Shown piece by piece: positions 1-8,339 of a DNA stretch of 64,000 nt. The notes under the pieces were generated by a model that made no database searches, was not told the DNA's origin, and saw nothing but the letters and a program-made list of their open reading frames with translations. Origin of the DNA: an uncultured Flavobacteriaceae bacterium (GTDB lineage Bacteria > Bacteroidota > Bacteroidia > Flavobacteriales > Flavobacteriaceae); contig CANKZG010000002.1 of NCBI GenBank assembly GCA_947488435.1, positions 62,001-126,000 on the forward strand, in the 5' to 3' direction. The translations under genes and the position numbers were made by a program. The first letter of the stretch is position 1; each line of letters begins with the position of its first letter.

Positions 1-658
1 ATAAGTCCTTTCCAACTCTGATATTAATTTTTTTAACTTTTTCATAAAAATGCAACGCCTGATCATAGTCCTTTTGAGAGGCATATAAATTGGCAATATT
101 TTCATTTAAAATAGAGAGCAATACATCGTTATTATGACTTTTAGCCATTTCGATTCCTTCCAAGTAGCCGTTTAATGCTTTGGCATAATCGCCATTATAG
201 GCGTGTTCGCCAGAAAGATCATTAATTATGTTCAAGACTAAAGAACTACTATCAATTTCCACTGCAATTTTTCGGGCATGCGTATAGTCTTCTATTGCTC
301 GTGCTGTATTTCCCTTATCGGAATAATAATCTCCTAAGAGCGATAACGCATTACTTTCGCCATATTTATAATTTGAAGTCTTGCTATGGGCGTATGCTTG
401 TTTAGCTAAGATTCTTAGGCTATCTGTTCTTGAAAACCTCATTTTTCTAGCTAGACGGTTTAGTAGATTGATATAACAGGTATCTTTAACACTAAACCCT
501 TCTTCCTGCTGTATTACTTTAATGCGATATTTAAGACTGTCTTGTGCTGATTTTTGTGCGGAAGAGGTGAATGTATAACAAAGGCATAATAGCAATACAA
601 ATCCCATTTTTCTTAGGAAAATATTGTTAGCAAGGTTATTTGTTAATTTGGGCTGCAT
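1..658 (-). CDS. TPR-repeat protein, N-terminal part (cut by window edge)
   Basis: The frame is open from an ATG at 658 to the window edge, so only about 219 N-terminal residues are visible. A second ATG at 607 begins directly before the hydrophobic stretch MGFVLLLCLCYTFTSSAQ, a classic signal peptide ending in the flavobacterial SAQ signature; either start is possible and both keep the signal. The mature part is a run of tetratricopeptide-type helices, for example NALSLLGDYYSDKGNTARAI and NIANLYASQKDYDQALHFYE. Exported TPR proteins with this start are usually the sensor half of flavobacterial two-component or LuxR/LytTR-type regulators, but the C-terminal domain lies outside the window, so the function stays open. 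Confidence 0.75.
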   Translation of the reverse strand, partial: MQPKLTNNLANNIFLRKMGFVLLLCLCYTFTSSAQKSAQDSLKYRIKVIQQEEGFSVKDTCYINLLNRLARKMRFSRTDSLRILAKQAYAHSKTSNYKYGESNALSLLGDYYSDKGNTARAIEDYTHARKIAVEIDSSSLVLNIINDLSGEHAYNGDYAKALNGYLEGIEMAKSHNNDVLLSILNENIANLYASQKDYDQALHFYEKVKKINIRVGKDL

Positions 659-866
659 TACGAATACATACTATTAATGAATAAAAATAAGTTCGCTTTA
701 GAGCTGGTGCTAATTATTGTTGTGAAATGGCATATTTTGTGTGTTTTAGCGGTTTAATGATGTATTTTGTCGATGTTTTACTGCTTTAAACCAAAGAACA
801 GCCTGATAAATTAAAGGCTATGACTTAAACAAGTTTAAATTTTAAATGAAATAACAATTATTTTAT

Positions 867-898
867 TTTGAAAGATTAGTTAAAAAAAATTACCTTTG
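867..898 (+). promoter_or_regulatory. Promoter of tRNA-His (Bacteroidota TTTG / TAnnTTTG type)
   Basis: TTTG at 867-870 and TACCTTTG at 891-898 are separated by 20 bases. This matches the -33 TTG and -7 TAnnTTTG consensus known for the primary sigma factor of Bacteroidota. The -7 box ends 15 bases before the tRNA, so transcription should begin just upstream of the mature 5' end. Confidence 0.7.
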
Positions 899-913
899 CC
901 ACCGCTTACAAAT

Positions 914-988
914 GGTGGTTGTAGCTCAGTTGGTTAGAGCATTGGTTTGTGGTACCAAGGGTCGCGGGTTCGAATCCCGTCTTCCACC
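914..988 (+). tRNA. tRNA-His (anticodon GTG)
   Basis: Full cloverleaf. The D arm is GCTC/GAGC, the anticodon stem TTGGT/ACCAA has loop TTGTGGT with anticodon GTG at 949-951, and the T arm is GCGGG-TTCGAAT-CCCGT. G at 914 is the extra G(-1) and faces discriminator C at 988, the histidine identity pair. The acceptor stem GTGGTTG/CTTCCAC has two neighbouring U-U oppositions (positions 5:68 and 6:67). CCA is not encoded. Confidence 0.95.
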
Positions 989-994
989 CGAGCG

Positions 995-1027
995 AAAGCC
1001 TTCAGATTTTTTCTGGAGGCTTTTTTA
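995..1027 (+). terminator. Rho-independent terminator after tRNA-His
   Basis: Stem AAAGCCTTCAG (995-1005) pairs with CTGGAGGCTTT (1013-1023, one G-T pair) around a T-rich loop and runs into a T tract, seven bases after the tRNA 3' end. Confidence 0.85.
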
Positions 1028-1113
1028 TTTAAGTTTTATATGCTTAAAGCGTAGGTGACCTCTTTACGCTTATTTAGGGATAAAAAGATTGGATTGTGAT
1101 AAACAAAATCAGA

Positions 1114-1614
1114 TCATTGATATTCATCGATCACATTGGAAGCGGTATGAATGGCAACAAGAACCCATGGAATATTCCCGGAGGCTAGGGATTGATGCCA
1201 GGAATTTTTGGCAACAAAATGCCAGTGTCCTTCCAAAGACTGATTTTTAGTGTTTGTGCCGTAGAAATCTGTTTCCCATTGCCCGTTTCGCCATACCTTA
1301 GTTTTTCCATATCCTTGCAATGAATACAAATACTGGATGCTGTTAGGATGTCTTTCGATTTTGGTTATTGCATTTGGCAGAAAAGCCGCTACTCGAATAG
1401 ACCCAACTTGATTGGGAATTACGGTACTAAACTTAAGCATATCAATTGTTTCGAAGCTATAAGGCTGCACCTTTGAAATTTTGGAAATTAGATTTTGTTT
1501 TACCTTAGTTAACAACCGAAAAACTTCGGGCTGCTTGCAGAAGATATCCAATTCTTGAACCCTAGCACGTATTTCATATGTTAAAGCATTGTTAGTCACC
1601 TTAATTTGATGCAT
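1114..1614 (-). CDS. Cupin-like cytoplasmic protein, 166 aa
   Basis: No signal peptide or membrane segment. The first ~75 residues are helical and unrecognised. The C-terminal half reads like a single cupin fold: beta strands around IERHPNSIQYLYSLQGYG, a conserved-looking HWHF, and a closing strand WVLVAIHTA. The histidines (ERH, HWH, SWHQ) could form a metal site, but the two canonical cupin motifs are not clear enough to name an activity. It lies downstream of the M28 peptidase on the same strand but behind a hairpin terminator, so it is probably transcribed separately. Function unknown. Confidence 0.6.
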   Translation of the reverse strand: MHQIKVTNNALTYEIRARVQELDIFCKQPEVFRLLTKVKQNLISKISKVQPYSFETIDMLKFSTVIPNQVGSIRVAAFLPNAITKIERHPNSIQYLYSLQGYGKTKVWRNGQWETDFYGTNTKNQSLEGHWHFVAKNSWHQSLASGNIPWVLVAIHTASNVIDEYQ

Positions 1615-1652
1615 AAAAAAATGGATGCACGGTAACGTACATCCATTTTTTA
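1615..1652 (-). terminator. Hairpin terminator between the M28 peptidase and the cupin-like gene
   Basis: ATGGATG (1621-1627) pairs with CATCCAT (1640-1646), with an inner ACG/CGT pair around GTAA. The stem is flanked by A and T runs on both sides, so it can work in either direction. It sits 20 bases beyond the stop codon of the peptidase gene. Confidence 0.65.
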
Positions 1653-1671
1653 ATTAATAATTTTCAATTTT

Positions 1672-3237
1672 TTATTTTGAAGCTTTATCAACTACAACTT
1701 TTTCTGCTTTGTTGGCAACTTCCCATGCCGTATGAAAAACCAAACGCGCTCTATTTTGAAGTAAATCATAATTGATTTTATCCGGAGTATCAGAATGTCT
1801 GTGATAATCAGCATGAACTCCATTAAAATAGAAAATAATGGGAATGTTGTTTTTGGCAAAATTGTAATGATCACTTCGATAATAAAAACGATTAGGATCA
1901 TTTTCATCGTTGTAGGTATAATCTAACTCAATGTTAGCGTATTTGTTATTTACAGCTTCAGACAATTCATGTAGCTCTGTACTTAGCTTATCCGATCCAA
2001 TAAGGTAGATGTAGTTACGATCTCCTTCTCTTTTTGGGTCGATACGCCCGATCATGTCTATATTGAGGTTGGCAACAGTTTTATTCAATGGAAAAATCGG
2101 TTCCACATCGGTATAATATTGCGATCCTAACAATCCTTTCTCTTCGCCCGTTACATGCAAAAATACGATAGAACGTTTTGGTCCATTTCCTTCATCCGCA
2201 GCCTTCTTAAATGCTTCGGCGATTTCAAGAATTGCAACTGTACCTGAACCATCGTCATCGGCACCATTGTTTACCTTTCCATCTGTAATTCCTATATGGT
2301 CTAAGTGTGACGATATAATAAGGTATTCGTCTGGTTTTTCGGAACCTCGTAGAATTGCAGCTACATTTTCAGACTCAACGGTTTCATCTGTACTCTCTAT
2401 TGTTAATGCTACCGTTGCAGGGATTATTTTTGGAGTATGATCCTCTGCAATGCTAGGAAGTAGTGTTTTTGCAATTGCTTCAGTCACGAAAAGACTTGCA
2501 AATTCTTCTTCATTCGAAGTTTTCAGCTGCATTCTACCCGTGTTGTTATTTTTTGAGTAGTTGAAGTAATTTTGAAAACGTCCGTAATTTGCGGAATCTA
2601 CTAATAAAACCCCTTTAGCTCCTTTACTTGAAGCCAACTGTGTTCGCTTTCCGGTTGCTTCATTTGCATTACTCCACATGGATTTTTCCGTGGTGCCGGA
2701 AATCACATAGGTTCCATCCGCATTCATGGGTTCTCCTGCTTTTAAAAGTACCAACTTATTTGAAACATCAATATCTTTATAATCAGAATATCCACCTTCA
2801 TCTTCTATACCATAACCAACATAGGCAATTTCTGTGTATTCTCCTTTTGCTGCTGAAAAAGTGACCAATTGATCTCCAACTTGATAAGCAGTTCCATTTA
2901 CAGTAATGCTACCTACAGGAACCCTGCTCATTTTTAATGGTACATTCTGAAAATAATTTCCGTTAGATTGGGCTGCGGGAATACCTAATTTTTCATATTG
3001 TTCTTTTAAATATGCAATAGCTTTTTTCTGCCCAGGCTGCCCGGTTTCACGACCTTCAAACTCGTCCGAAGCATAAATGTATAGATGCTCTTTTAATTCA
3101 GGTTCTGTAATACTTTCTGCATAGGGTACAGCGCTCACAACAGGTTTCTTAACCGCTGTTGTTGTGTTATTTACGGTTTTTTGAGTAGGATTGCAACTAA
3201 ATGCAAAAGCGGCTACTACTAAAAGTATTTTTTTCAT
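1672..3237 (-). CDS. M28-family zinc metallopeptidase, lipoprotein
   Basis: Secreted di-zinc aminopeptidase of the M28 family, about 521 residues. I start it at 3237 because MKKILLVVAAFAFSC is a lipoprotein signal with acceptor Cys at residue 15; an in-frame ATG at 3261 would add eight non-signal residues. After the signal comes a PA-type domain (around residues 150-280), then the catalytic core in family order: SSHLDH (His ligand), NNGADDDGSG (bridging Asp), GEEKGLLGS (catalytic and ligand Glu), NIDMIGR (Asp) and the last His ligand near DYHRHSDTPDK. All ligands are present, so it should be active, degrading peptides in the periplasm or at the cell surface. The gene is monocistronic, with its terminator at 1615-1652. 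A TATTTTTG box at 3266-3259 could be its -7 element and would also favour the downstream start. Confidence 0.93.
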   Translation of the reverse strand: MKKILLVVAAFAFSCNPTQKTVNNTTTAVKKPVVSAVPYAESITEPELKEHLYIYASDEFEGRETGQPGQKKAIAYLKEQYEKLGIPAAQSNGNYFQNVPLKMSRVPVGSITVNGTAYQVGDQLVTFSAAKGEYTEIAYVGYGIEDEGGYSDYKDIDVSNKLVLLKAGEPMNADGTYVISGTTEKSMWSNANEATGKRTQLASSKGAKGVLLVDSANYGRFQNYFNYSKNNNTGRMQLKTSNEEEFASLFVTEAIAKTLLPSIAEDHTPKIIPATVALTIESTDETVESENVAAILRGSEKPDEYLIISSHLDHIGITDGKVNNGADDDGSGTVAILEIAEAFKKAADEGNGPKRSIVFLHVTGEEKGLLGSQYYTDVEPIFPLNKTVANLNIDMIGRIDPKREGDRNYIYLIGSDKLSTELHELSEAVNNKYANIELDYTYNDENDPNRFYYRSDHYNFAKNNIPIIFYFNGVHADYHRHSDTPDKINYDLLQNRARLVFHTAWEVANKAEKVVVDKASK

Positions 3238-3381
3238 GGGATAATTTTCGAAATTTGTCAAAAATAGGGAAAAGAAAACAATCCTAAAGCTGTAAAAATC
3301 ATAAAATTATCAATATGAAATACGACTTTAAAAGATATTTTTGAAAAGCAGCTATTTTTCGGTTAACTTACCCCTTTCTAA

Positions 3382-4284
3382 TTGGTAAAGTTGATAAATA
3401 AAAAAGCTTTTTATTCTTTGGTATTCCTTGCCTTTATCGGAACCACTGGTTATGGGCAACTAACAGATTTAGCTCGTTTAGATTTTACAATTATCCCTAA
3501 AGATGAGAGCGGTACCATTCAATATGATCGGTTAAGAGCCTTATTTAATTACCCTATGCGACTAAAGCGCGATGGCTCTTATTTGTTTTTAGGATTAGAT
3601 TATAGCAATATACATCTACGAATTCCAGAAACCACTTCCTTTGATGTTGCGACTATCGAACAACTACAACTTTTAGATCTTAATATAGGCTATACCAGTA
3701 AACTTGAAAATGATTGGAGATTTGCAGCTCGGTTTAGCCCAGGTGTAAGTTCTAATTTAACGGCTTCCAGTATCAATATAGGAGATATTGTCCTGTCTGG
3801 GAGTGTTTTTTTTGTTCAAGACAAAACCAAAGACGAATCCTTAAAACGACCATACAGACTCCTCTTGGGGGTTTCTTATTCTGGAAATAGTGGTTTTCAA
3901 TTGCCGTTGCCATTTGTGAGCTATTACAGAAGGCTTAATGCAAAATGGACCTACAATGTAGGAATACCCAAATCCAACCTACAATATCGTTTTTCAGAAA
4001 AACATCGGCTTAAAACCTTTTTGCAGTTAGATGGTTTTAATGCAAACATTCAAAATGGGATGTTAGTGGATAATTTGACAATCGCTGAACGTGTAAATCT
4101 ATTTTTATTGGTTGGAGGCTTGGAATATGAATTTCATATCGGAGGGCATATAGAATTGTATGTTAGAGGGGCTTATAATGTAATACAAAATGTACGTCTG
4201 CGTGATGAAGATAGGAATGAGATTAAGGATTTAGGGGAATTAGGAAACTTTTATTTTCGTACTGGAATTCAGTTTAAGATTTAA
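3382..4284 (+). CDS. Outer-membrane beta-barrel protein, DUF6268-like
   Basis: About 300 residues with an N-terminal signal (AFYSLVFLAFIGTTGYGQ) followed by alternating amphipathic strands typical of a small outer-membrane barrel (for example RLLLGVSYSGNSGF, WTYNVGIPKSNLQYRF) and ending in an aromatic/hydrophobic strand FYFRTGIQFKI. It resembles the DUF6268 family of flavobacterial outer-membrane proteins, for which no function is established. No ATG lies between the in-frame stop at 3379 and the signal, so the start must be TTG at 3382 or TTG at 3391. It is followed 23 bases later by the amidohydrolase fusion gene on the same strand and may be co-transcribed with it. Confidence 0.7.
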   Translation: MVKLINKKAFYSLVFLAFIGTTGYGQLTDLARLDFTIIPKDESGTIQYDRLRALFNYPMRLKRDGSYLFLGLDYSNIHLRIPETTSFDVATIEQLQLLDLNIGYTSKLENDWRFAARFSPGVSSNLTASSINIGDIVLSGSVFFVQDKTKDESLKRPYRLLLGVSYSGNSGFQLPLPFVSYYRRLNAKWTYNVGIPKSNLQYRFSEKHRLKTFLQLDGFNANIQNGMLVDNLTIAERVNLFLLVGGLEYEFHIGGHIELYVRGAYNVIQNVRLRDEDRNEIKDLGELGNFYFRTGIQFKI

Positions 4285-4307
4285 AACAAACATAAAATAA
4301 TTAAGAT

Positions 4308-7300
4308 ATGATTGTAAAAACCAAAATAGCACTTTTATTATTTTGTGCCACCTTGTTTTTGTCCTTTGCCCAGGATAAGAAAGATAAAAAATGGGACGTA
4401 AGTAACCCATATGAGAATTGGAATTTTCATGAGGTACCGTTAGCTACCGATGAAGGTACTTGGATGAGTTTGGATGTAAGTCCAGATGGAAAACATATTG
4501 TTTTTGATTTATTGGGAGATATCTACATCATGCCAAGTTCCGGAGGTAAAACTACTGCATTAAGAACAGGATTACCCTATGAGGTGCAACCTCGATTTAG
4601 TCCAGATGGAGAAAAAATATTGTTTACCTCCGACGCCGGTGGAGGAGATAATATTTGGACAATGAATATCGATGGGTCAGCGGCCAAACAAATTACAAAA
4701 GAGAATTTTAGACTCCTAAATAATGCGGTATGGAGTGCCAATGGAGAAGCAATTATCGCGCGCAAGCATTTCACATCACAACGTTCTTTAGGGGCAGGTG
4801 AGATGTGGCAATATCATATTACCGGGGGTAACGGATTACAATTAACAAAACGAAAAAATGATCAGCAAGATGTAAATGAACCCAGCATTTCTTTGGATGG
4901 AAAATACATGTATTACTCAGAAGATCAGTACCCTGGAGGTTTTTTTCAGTATAATAAAGATCCAAATAAACAAATTTATGTTATTAAAAGACATGCGTTT
5001 GAAACCGGTAAAATTGAAACTATTACCGGGGGTCCTGGAGGCGCATCTCGGCCTGAAGTATCTCCAAATGGTAAGTTATTGGCTTTTATAAAACGAGTAC
5101 GTACGAAGTCCGTTTTGTTCTTACACAATTTAGAAACCGGAGAAGAATGGCCGGTATATGATGGTCTTAATAAAGATCAAACTGAGGCCTGGGCTATTTT
5201 TGGTACCTACCCAGGGTTTAGTTGGACACCGGATAACAAGCACCTTGTTTTTTGGTCGGCGGGGAAAATAAATAAACTTAACATTACGTCTCTGGAAAAT
5301 ACAGAAATTCCATTTACAGTAAATACAAAGTTGAAATTAGCAGAAACCCATCATGTAAAACATGAGGTAGCTCCTAAAAATTTTACTGCTAAAGTTATAC
5401 GTCATGCAAAAACCTCACCTGATGGAAAACTTATGGTATTTAGTGCTATTGGTCATTTATGGAGTAAGCGTTTGCCAAACGGAACTCCAAAAAGACTTAC
5501 AAATAGTCAAGACTTTGAATTTGAACCCTCATTTTCCCCAGATGGAAAAGAAATTATTTACGTAAGCTGGGATGATATCGAAAAAGGGGCAATCCGGAAA
5601 ATTTCAACAAAAGGGGGAACGAGTATCAAATTGACTGCAGCGAAAGGAATTTACCGATTTCCTTCCTGGGCAGGTGATGGAAAAACGATAGTTTATGGCA
5701 AGCAAGGCGGAAATGCAGATCAGGGAAGAACCTATACGAAGAACACAGGTATTTATCGAATGAATGCAGATGGGTCTAATGTTAAAAAACTAGTTAATAA
5801 TGGTAGTGACCCTATTTTTAATACCGATAACTCTCGAATATTTTTTCAAACTGGAGGTAACTTTTTTGGAAACTTAACTAAAGAATTGAAGAGTATTGAT
5901 TTAAATGGAAAAGATGAACGTACACATTTTAAATCAAAATATGCGAATCGATTGGTGCCTTCTCCTGATAATAAGTGGCTTCTTTTTTCGCATTTGCATA
6001 AAGCCTATGTTGCACCCTTAATAGTTACTGGAAAACCAATAGATATTGATAATAACACTAAGACTTTTCCAGTCGCACAGGTTGCCAAAGATGCAGGAGT
6101 GAATCTTCATTGGTCCGCTGATAGTAAATCTTTGCATTGGACGTTAGGAGATGAATATTTCACCAATACCGTTGCTGAGCGTTTTACTTTTCTAAAAAAC
6201 TCTCCTGATAGTATTCCTCCGATTACGGAGGAGGGAATTAAGATAGGACTTCAAATCAAAACAGATGTGCCTAACGGTATAATAGCATTTACTAACGCTC
6301 GTATTATTACGATGGAAGGGGATGACGTATTGGAAAATGCATCACTTTTGGTGAACGGAAATAAAATAGAAGCGTTGGGGACTTCGGAACAAATTACAAT
6401 TCCACCGAGGGCTAAGGTGTATGATATGAAAGGAAAAACAATCATGCCCGGAATTGTAGATGCTCATGCACATATCGGAGCGTTTCGGGCTGGATTAACC
6501 ACAAAAAAGCATTGGCAATTTTATGCAAATCTCGCTTTTGGAGTAACTACAGCTCATGATCCGTCCGCAAATAGCGAAACAGTTTTTGGGCTTGCTGAAT
6601 TGCAAAAGAGTGGTGAAATGGTAGGACCACGTCTTTTTTCTACAGGATTTATTCTTTATGGTGCAGATGGCGATTTTAAAGCTGTTATTAATTCTTTAGA
6701 TGATGCCCGTTCGGCCATTCGAAGAACCAAGGCATTTGGTGCAATTTCGGTTAAAAGTTATAATCAACCCAGAAGGGAACAACGGCAACAAGTAATGCAG
6801 GCTGCAAAGGAGTTAGGAGTTAATGTTGTTCCTGAAGGAGGATCTACTTTTTTTCATAATATGAGTATGATTATGGATGGCCATACAGGAATAGAACATA
6901 ATATCCCAGTAGCTCCAGTATATAAGGATGTTATAACCTTGTGGAGCAATAGTAAATCTGGATATACACCTACTTTAATTGTAAACTATGCAGGTTTAAA
7001 TGGGGAATACTTTTACTATGAACGTGATAATGTATGGGAGAATGAAAAATTGCTCAAGTATACACCACGATTTATCATTGACGCCCGATCCAGACATCGT
7101 ACTAAAGCACCAAAGGAAGAATATGAAAATGGTCATATTTTGACATCGAAAACGGTTACGGCGTTATCCAATGCAGGGGTCAAAGCTAATTTAGGTGCAC
7201 ACGGACAATTACAAGGATTAGGGGCACATTGGGAATTGTGGATGCTAAAAGCTGGTGGCATGTCAAATCTGGAGGCATTGCAAGCGGCGACAATTAATGG

Positions 7301-7598
7301 AGCAAACTACATTGGTGCTGGAGATGAAATAGGATCTTTAAAAGTAGGAAAACTAGCCGATTTAATAGTGTTAGATAAAAACCCTTTAGACGATATTGAA
7401 AATACAAACTCTGTACGTTATACCATGATAAACGGACGTTTATACGATACAGCGTCTATGAATGAAATAGGAAATAGAAACAAAGAAAGAACCAAATTTT
7501 ATTGGGAAAATAATAGGTATAATGGCGCTTTTCCATGGCATGAAGAAAGTCAGGGTTTTACTGCACCTCACTGCAGTTGTCAGGCCGTAAAGCAATAG
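4308..7598 (+). CDS. Exported beta-propeller / amidohydrolase fusion protein, 1096 aa
   Basis: Signal peptide (MIVKTKIALLLFCATLFLSFAQ), then roughly residues 40-620 of TolB/PD40-type propeller repeats recognised by recurring SPDGKxIxF and DGS motifs (SPDGKHIVFDLLGD, SPDGEKILFTSD, SPDGKEIIYVSWDD). From ~645 to the end is an imidazolonepropionase-like amidohydrolase: strand-forming FTNARIITMEG, metal-binding DAHAH, histidines in EHNI and GAHGQ, and the closing ADLIVLDKNPLDD strand. This two-part architecture is known in Bacteroidota and Proteobacteria, usually annotated as periplasmic amidohydrolase with unknown substrate; the propeller probably gates or feeds the hydrolase. The C terminus adds a short Cys/His tail (APHCSC). 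It converges with the PPTase gene with only three bases between stop codons. Confidence 0.9.
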   Translation: MIVKTKIALLLFCATLFLSFAQDKKDKKWDVSNPYENWNFHEVPLATDEGTWMSLDVSPDGKHIVFDLLGDIYIMPSSGGKTTALRTGLPYEVQPRFSPDGEKILFTSDAGGGDNIWTMNIDGSAAKQITKENFRLLNNAVWSANGEAIIARKHFTSQRSLGAGEMWQYHITGGNGLQLTKRKNDQQDVNEPSISLDGKYMYYSEDQYPGGFFQYNKDPNKQIYVIKRHAFETGKIETITGGPGGASRPEVSPNGKLLAFIKRVRTKSVLFLHNLETGEEWPVYDGLNKDQTEAWAIFGTYPGFSWTPDNKHLVFWSAGKINKLNITSLENTEIPFTVNTKLKLAETHHVKHEVAPKNFTAKVIRHAKTSPDGKLMVFSAIGHLWSKRLPNGTPKRLTNSQDFEFEPSFSPDGKEIIYVSWDDIEKGAIRKISTKGGTSIKLTAAKGIYRFPSWAGDGKTIVYGKQGGNADQGRTYTKNTGIYRMNADGSNVKKLVNNGSDPIFNTDNSRIFFQTGGNFFGNLTKELKSIDLNGKDERTHFKSKYANRLVPSPDNKWLLFSHLHKAYVAPLIVTGKPIDIDNNTKTFPVAQVAKDAGVNLHWSADSKSLHWTLGDEYFTNTVAERFTFLKNSPDSIPPITEEGIKIGLQIKTDVPNGIIAFTNARIITMEGDDVLENASLLVNGNKIEALGTSEQITIPPRAKVYDMKGKTIMPGIVDAHAHIGAFRAGLTTKKHWQFYANLAFGVTTAHDPSANSETVFGLAELQKSGEMVGPRLFSTGFILYGADGDFKAVINSLDDARSAIRRTKAFGAISVKSYNQPRREQRQQVMQAAKELGVNVVPEGGSTFFHNMSMIMDGHTGIEHNIPVAPVYKDVITLWSNSKSGYTPTLIVNYAGLNGEYFYYERDNVWENEKLLKYTPRFIIDARSRHRTKAPKEEYENGHILTSKTVTALSNAGVKANLGAHGQLQGLGAHWELWMLKAGGMSNLEALQAATINGANYIGAGDEIGSLKVGKLADLIVLDKNPLDDIENTNSVRYTMINGRLYDTASMNEIGNRNKERTKFYWENNRYNGAFPWHEESQGFTAPHCSCQAVKQ

Positions 7599-7601
7599 TT
7601 G

Positions 7602-8339
7602 TTAAGATAACTTTGAAGACGTATCATCCCAGTTAAAATATTTAACAAATTTAATTTTATCGCGAATAGCCAAAGCGGCAATGTAATTTTTTGCAGGAAC
7701 ATAAGAAGATAAGTGCCAATTGAGCCGTTCTTCAGGTTGCCATTTTGTTTCCTGAAGAGATGCCTTAATATCATGATCAAGGGTCACGGTAAAACGATCT
7801 AATGGAAATGAAAGCCCACTTCCCTCGGCCTTAATAAAGGCTTCTTTTCGCGTCCAACATCGATAAAAAGCTCTGTTTTGCTCAGATTTTGTGGTATTAT
7901 GTAAACATGCTATTTCTTTTTTAGAGAAGAAGTTGTCAGCTATTTCAAGCGAATCAAAATCATTTTTTATTTCCTCAATATCTACTCCAATACCTTGGTT
8001 ATAACTAAAACCGAATAGCGCCATATCTCCAGAATGAGAAATGTTGAATTTTAGATTTTTTATATTGTTACAATCTGGTTTTCCATATTCATTATAGATA
8101 AAAACAATTTTTTTGGGATCTTCAGCGAGGTAACGTCCCAACAGAACCCTTAGAAGACCTCTAGATATGATATATCTTTTTTTATCTACTTCGAATTTAA
8201 ATTTATGTACTCTCGTAATTTCATCGCTAGATAGCATTTGCAAATAAGGCTCTAATACCATAGTTCTGGAAAAGGTTGTCTGCCAAATATGAACTTCTTT
8301 TGGCTTGAGCACGTTTATTTCCTGATTTATTGCGCACAT
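7602..8339 (-). CDS. 4'-phosphopantetheinyl transferase, Sfp type
   Basis: 245 residues, the usual length for Sfp-type enzymes that transfer phosphopantetheine from CoA to carrier-protein serines. Diagnostic motifs are visible: GVDIEEI (Mg2+-binding Asp/Glu, about residue 118) and CWTRKEAFIKAEG (the W-x-x-K-E-x-x-x-K signature, about residue 162). The N-terminal HIWQ and SRGLLRVLLGRYL regions also fit. The ATG lies inside the last 13 bases of the NRPS release-module gene, so it is translationally coupled and the last gene of the leftward peptide arm. Its task is almost certainly to prime the four carrier proteins of this locus. Confidence 0.95.
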   Translation of the reverse strand: MCAINQEINVLKPKEVHIWQTTFSRTMVLEPYLQMLSSDEITRVHKFKFEVDKKRYIISRGLLRVLLGRYLAEDPKKIVFIYNEYGKPDCNNIKNLKFNISHSGDMALFGFSYNQGIGVDIEEIKNDFDSLEIADNFFSKKEIACLHNTTKSEQNRAFYRCWTRKEAFIKAEGSGLSFPLDRFTVTLDHDIKASLQETKWQPEERLNWHLSSYVPAKNYIAALAIRDKIKFVKYFNWDDTSSKLS

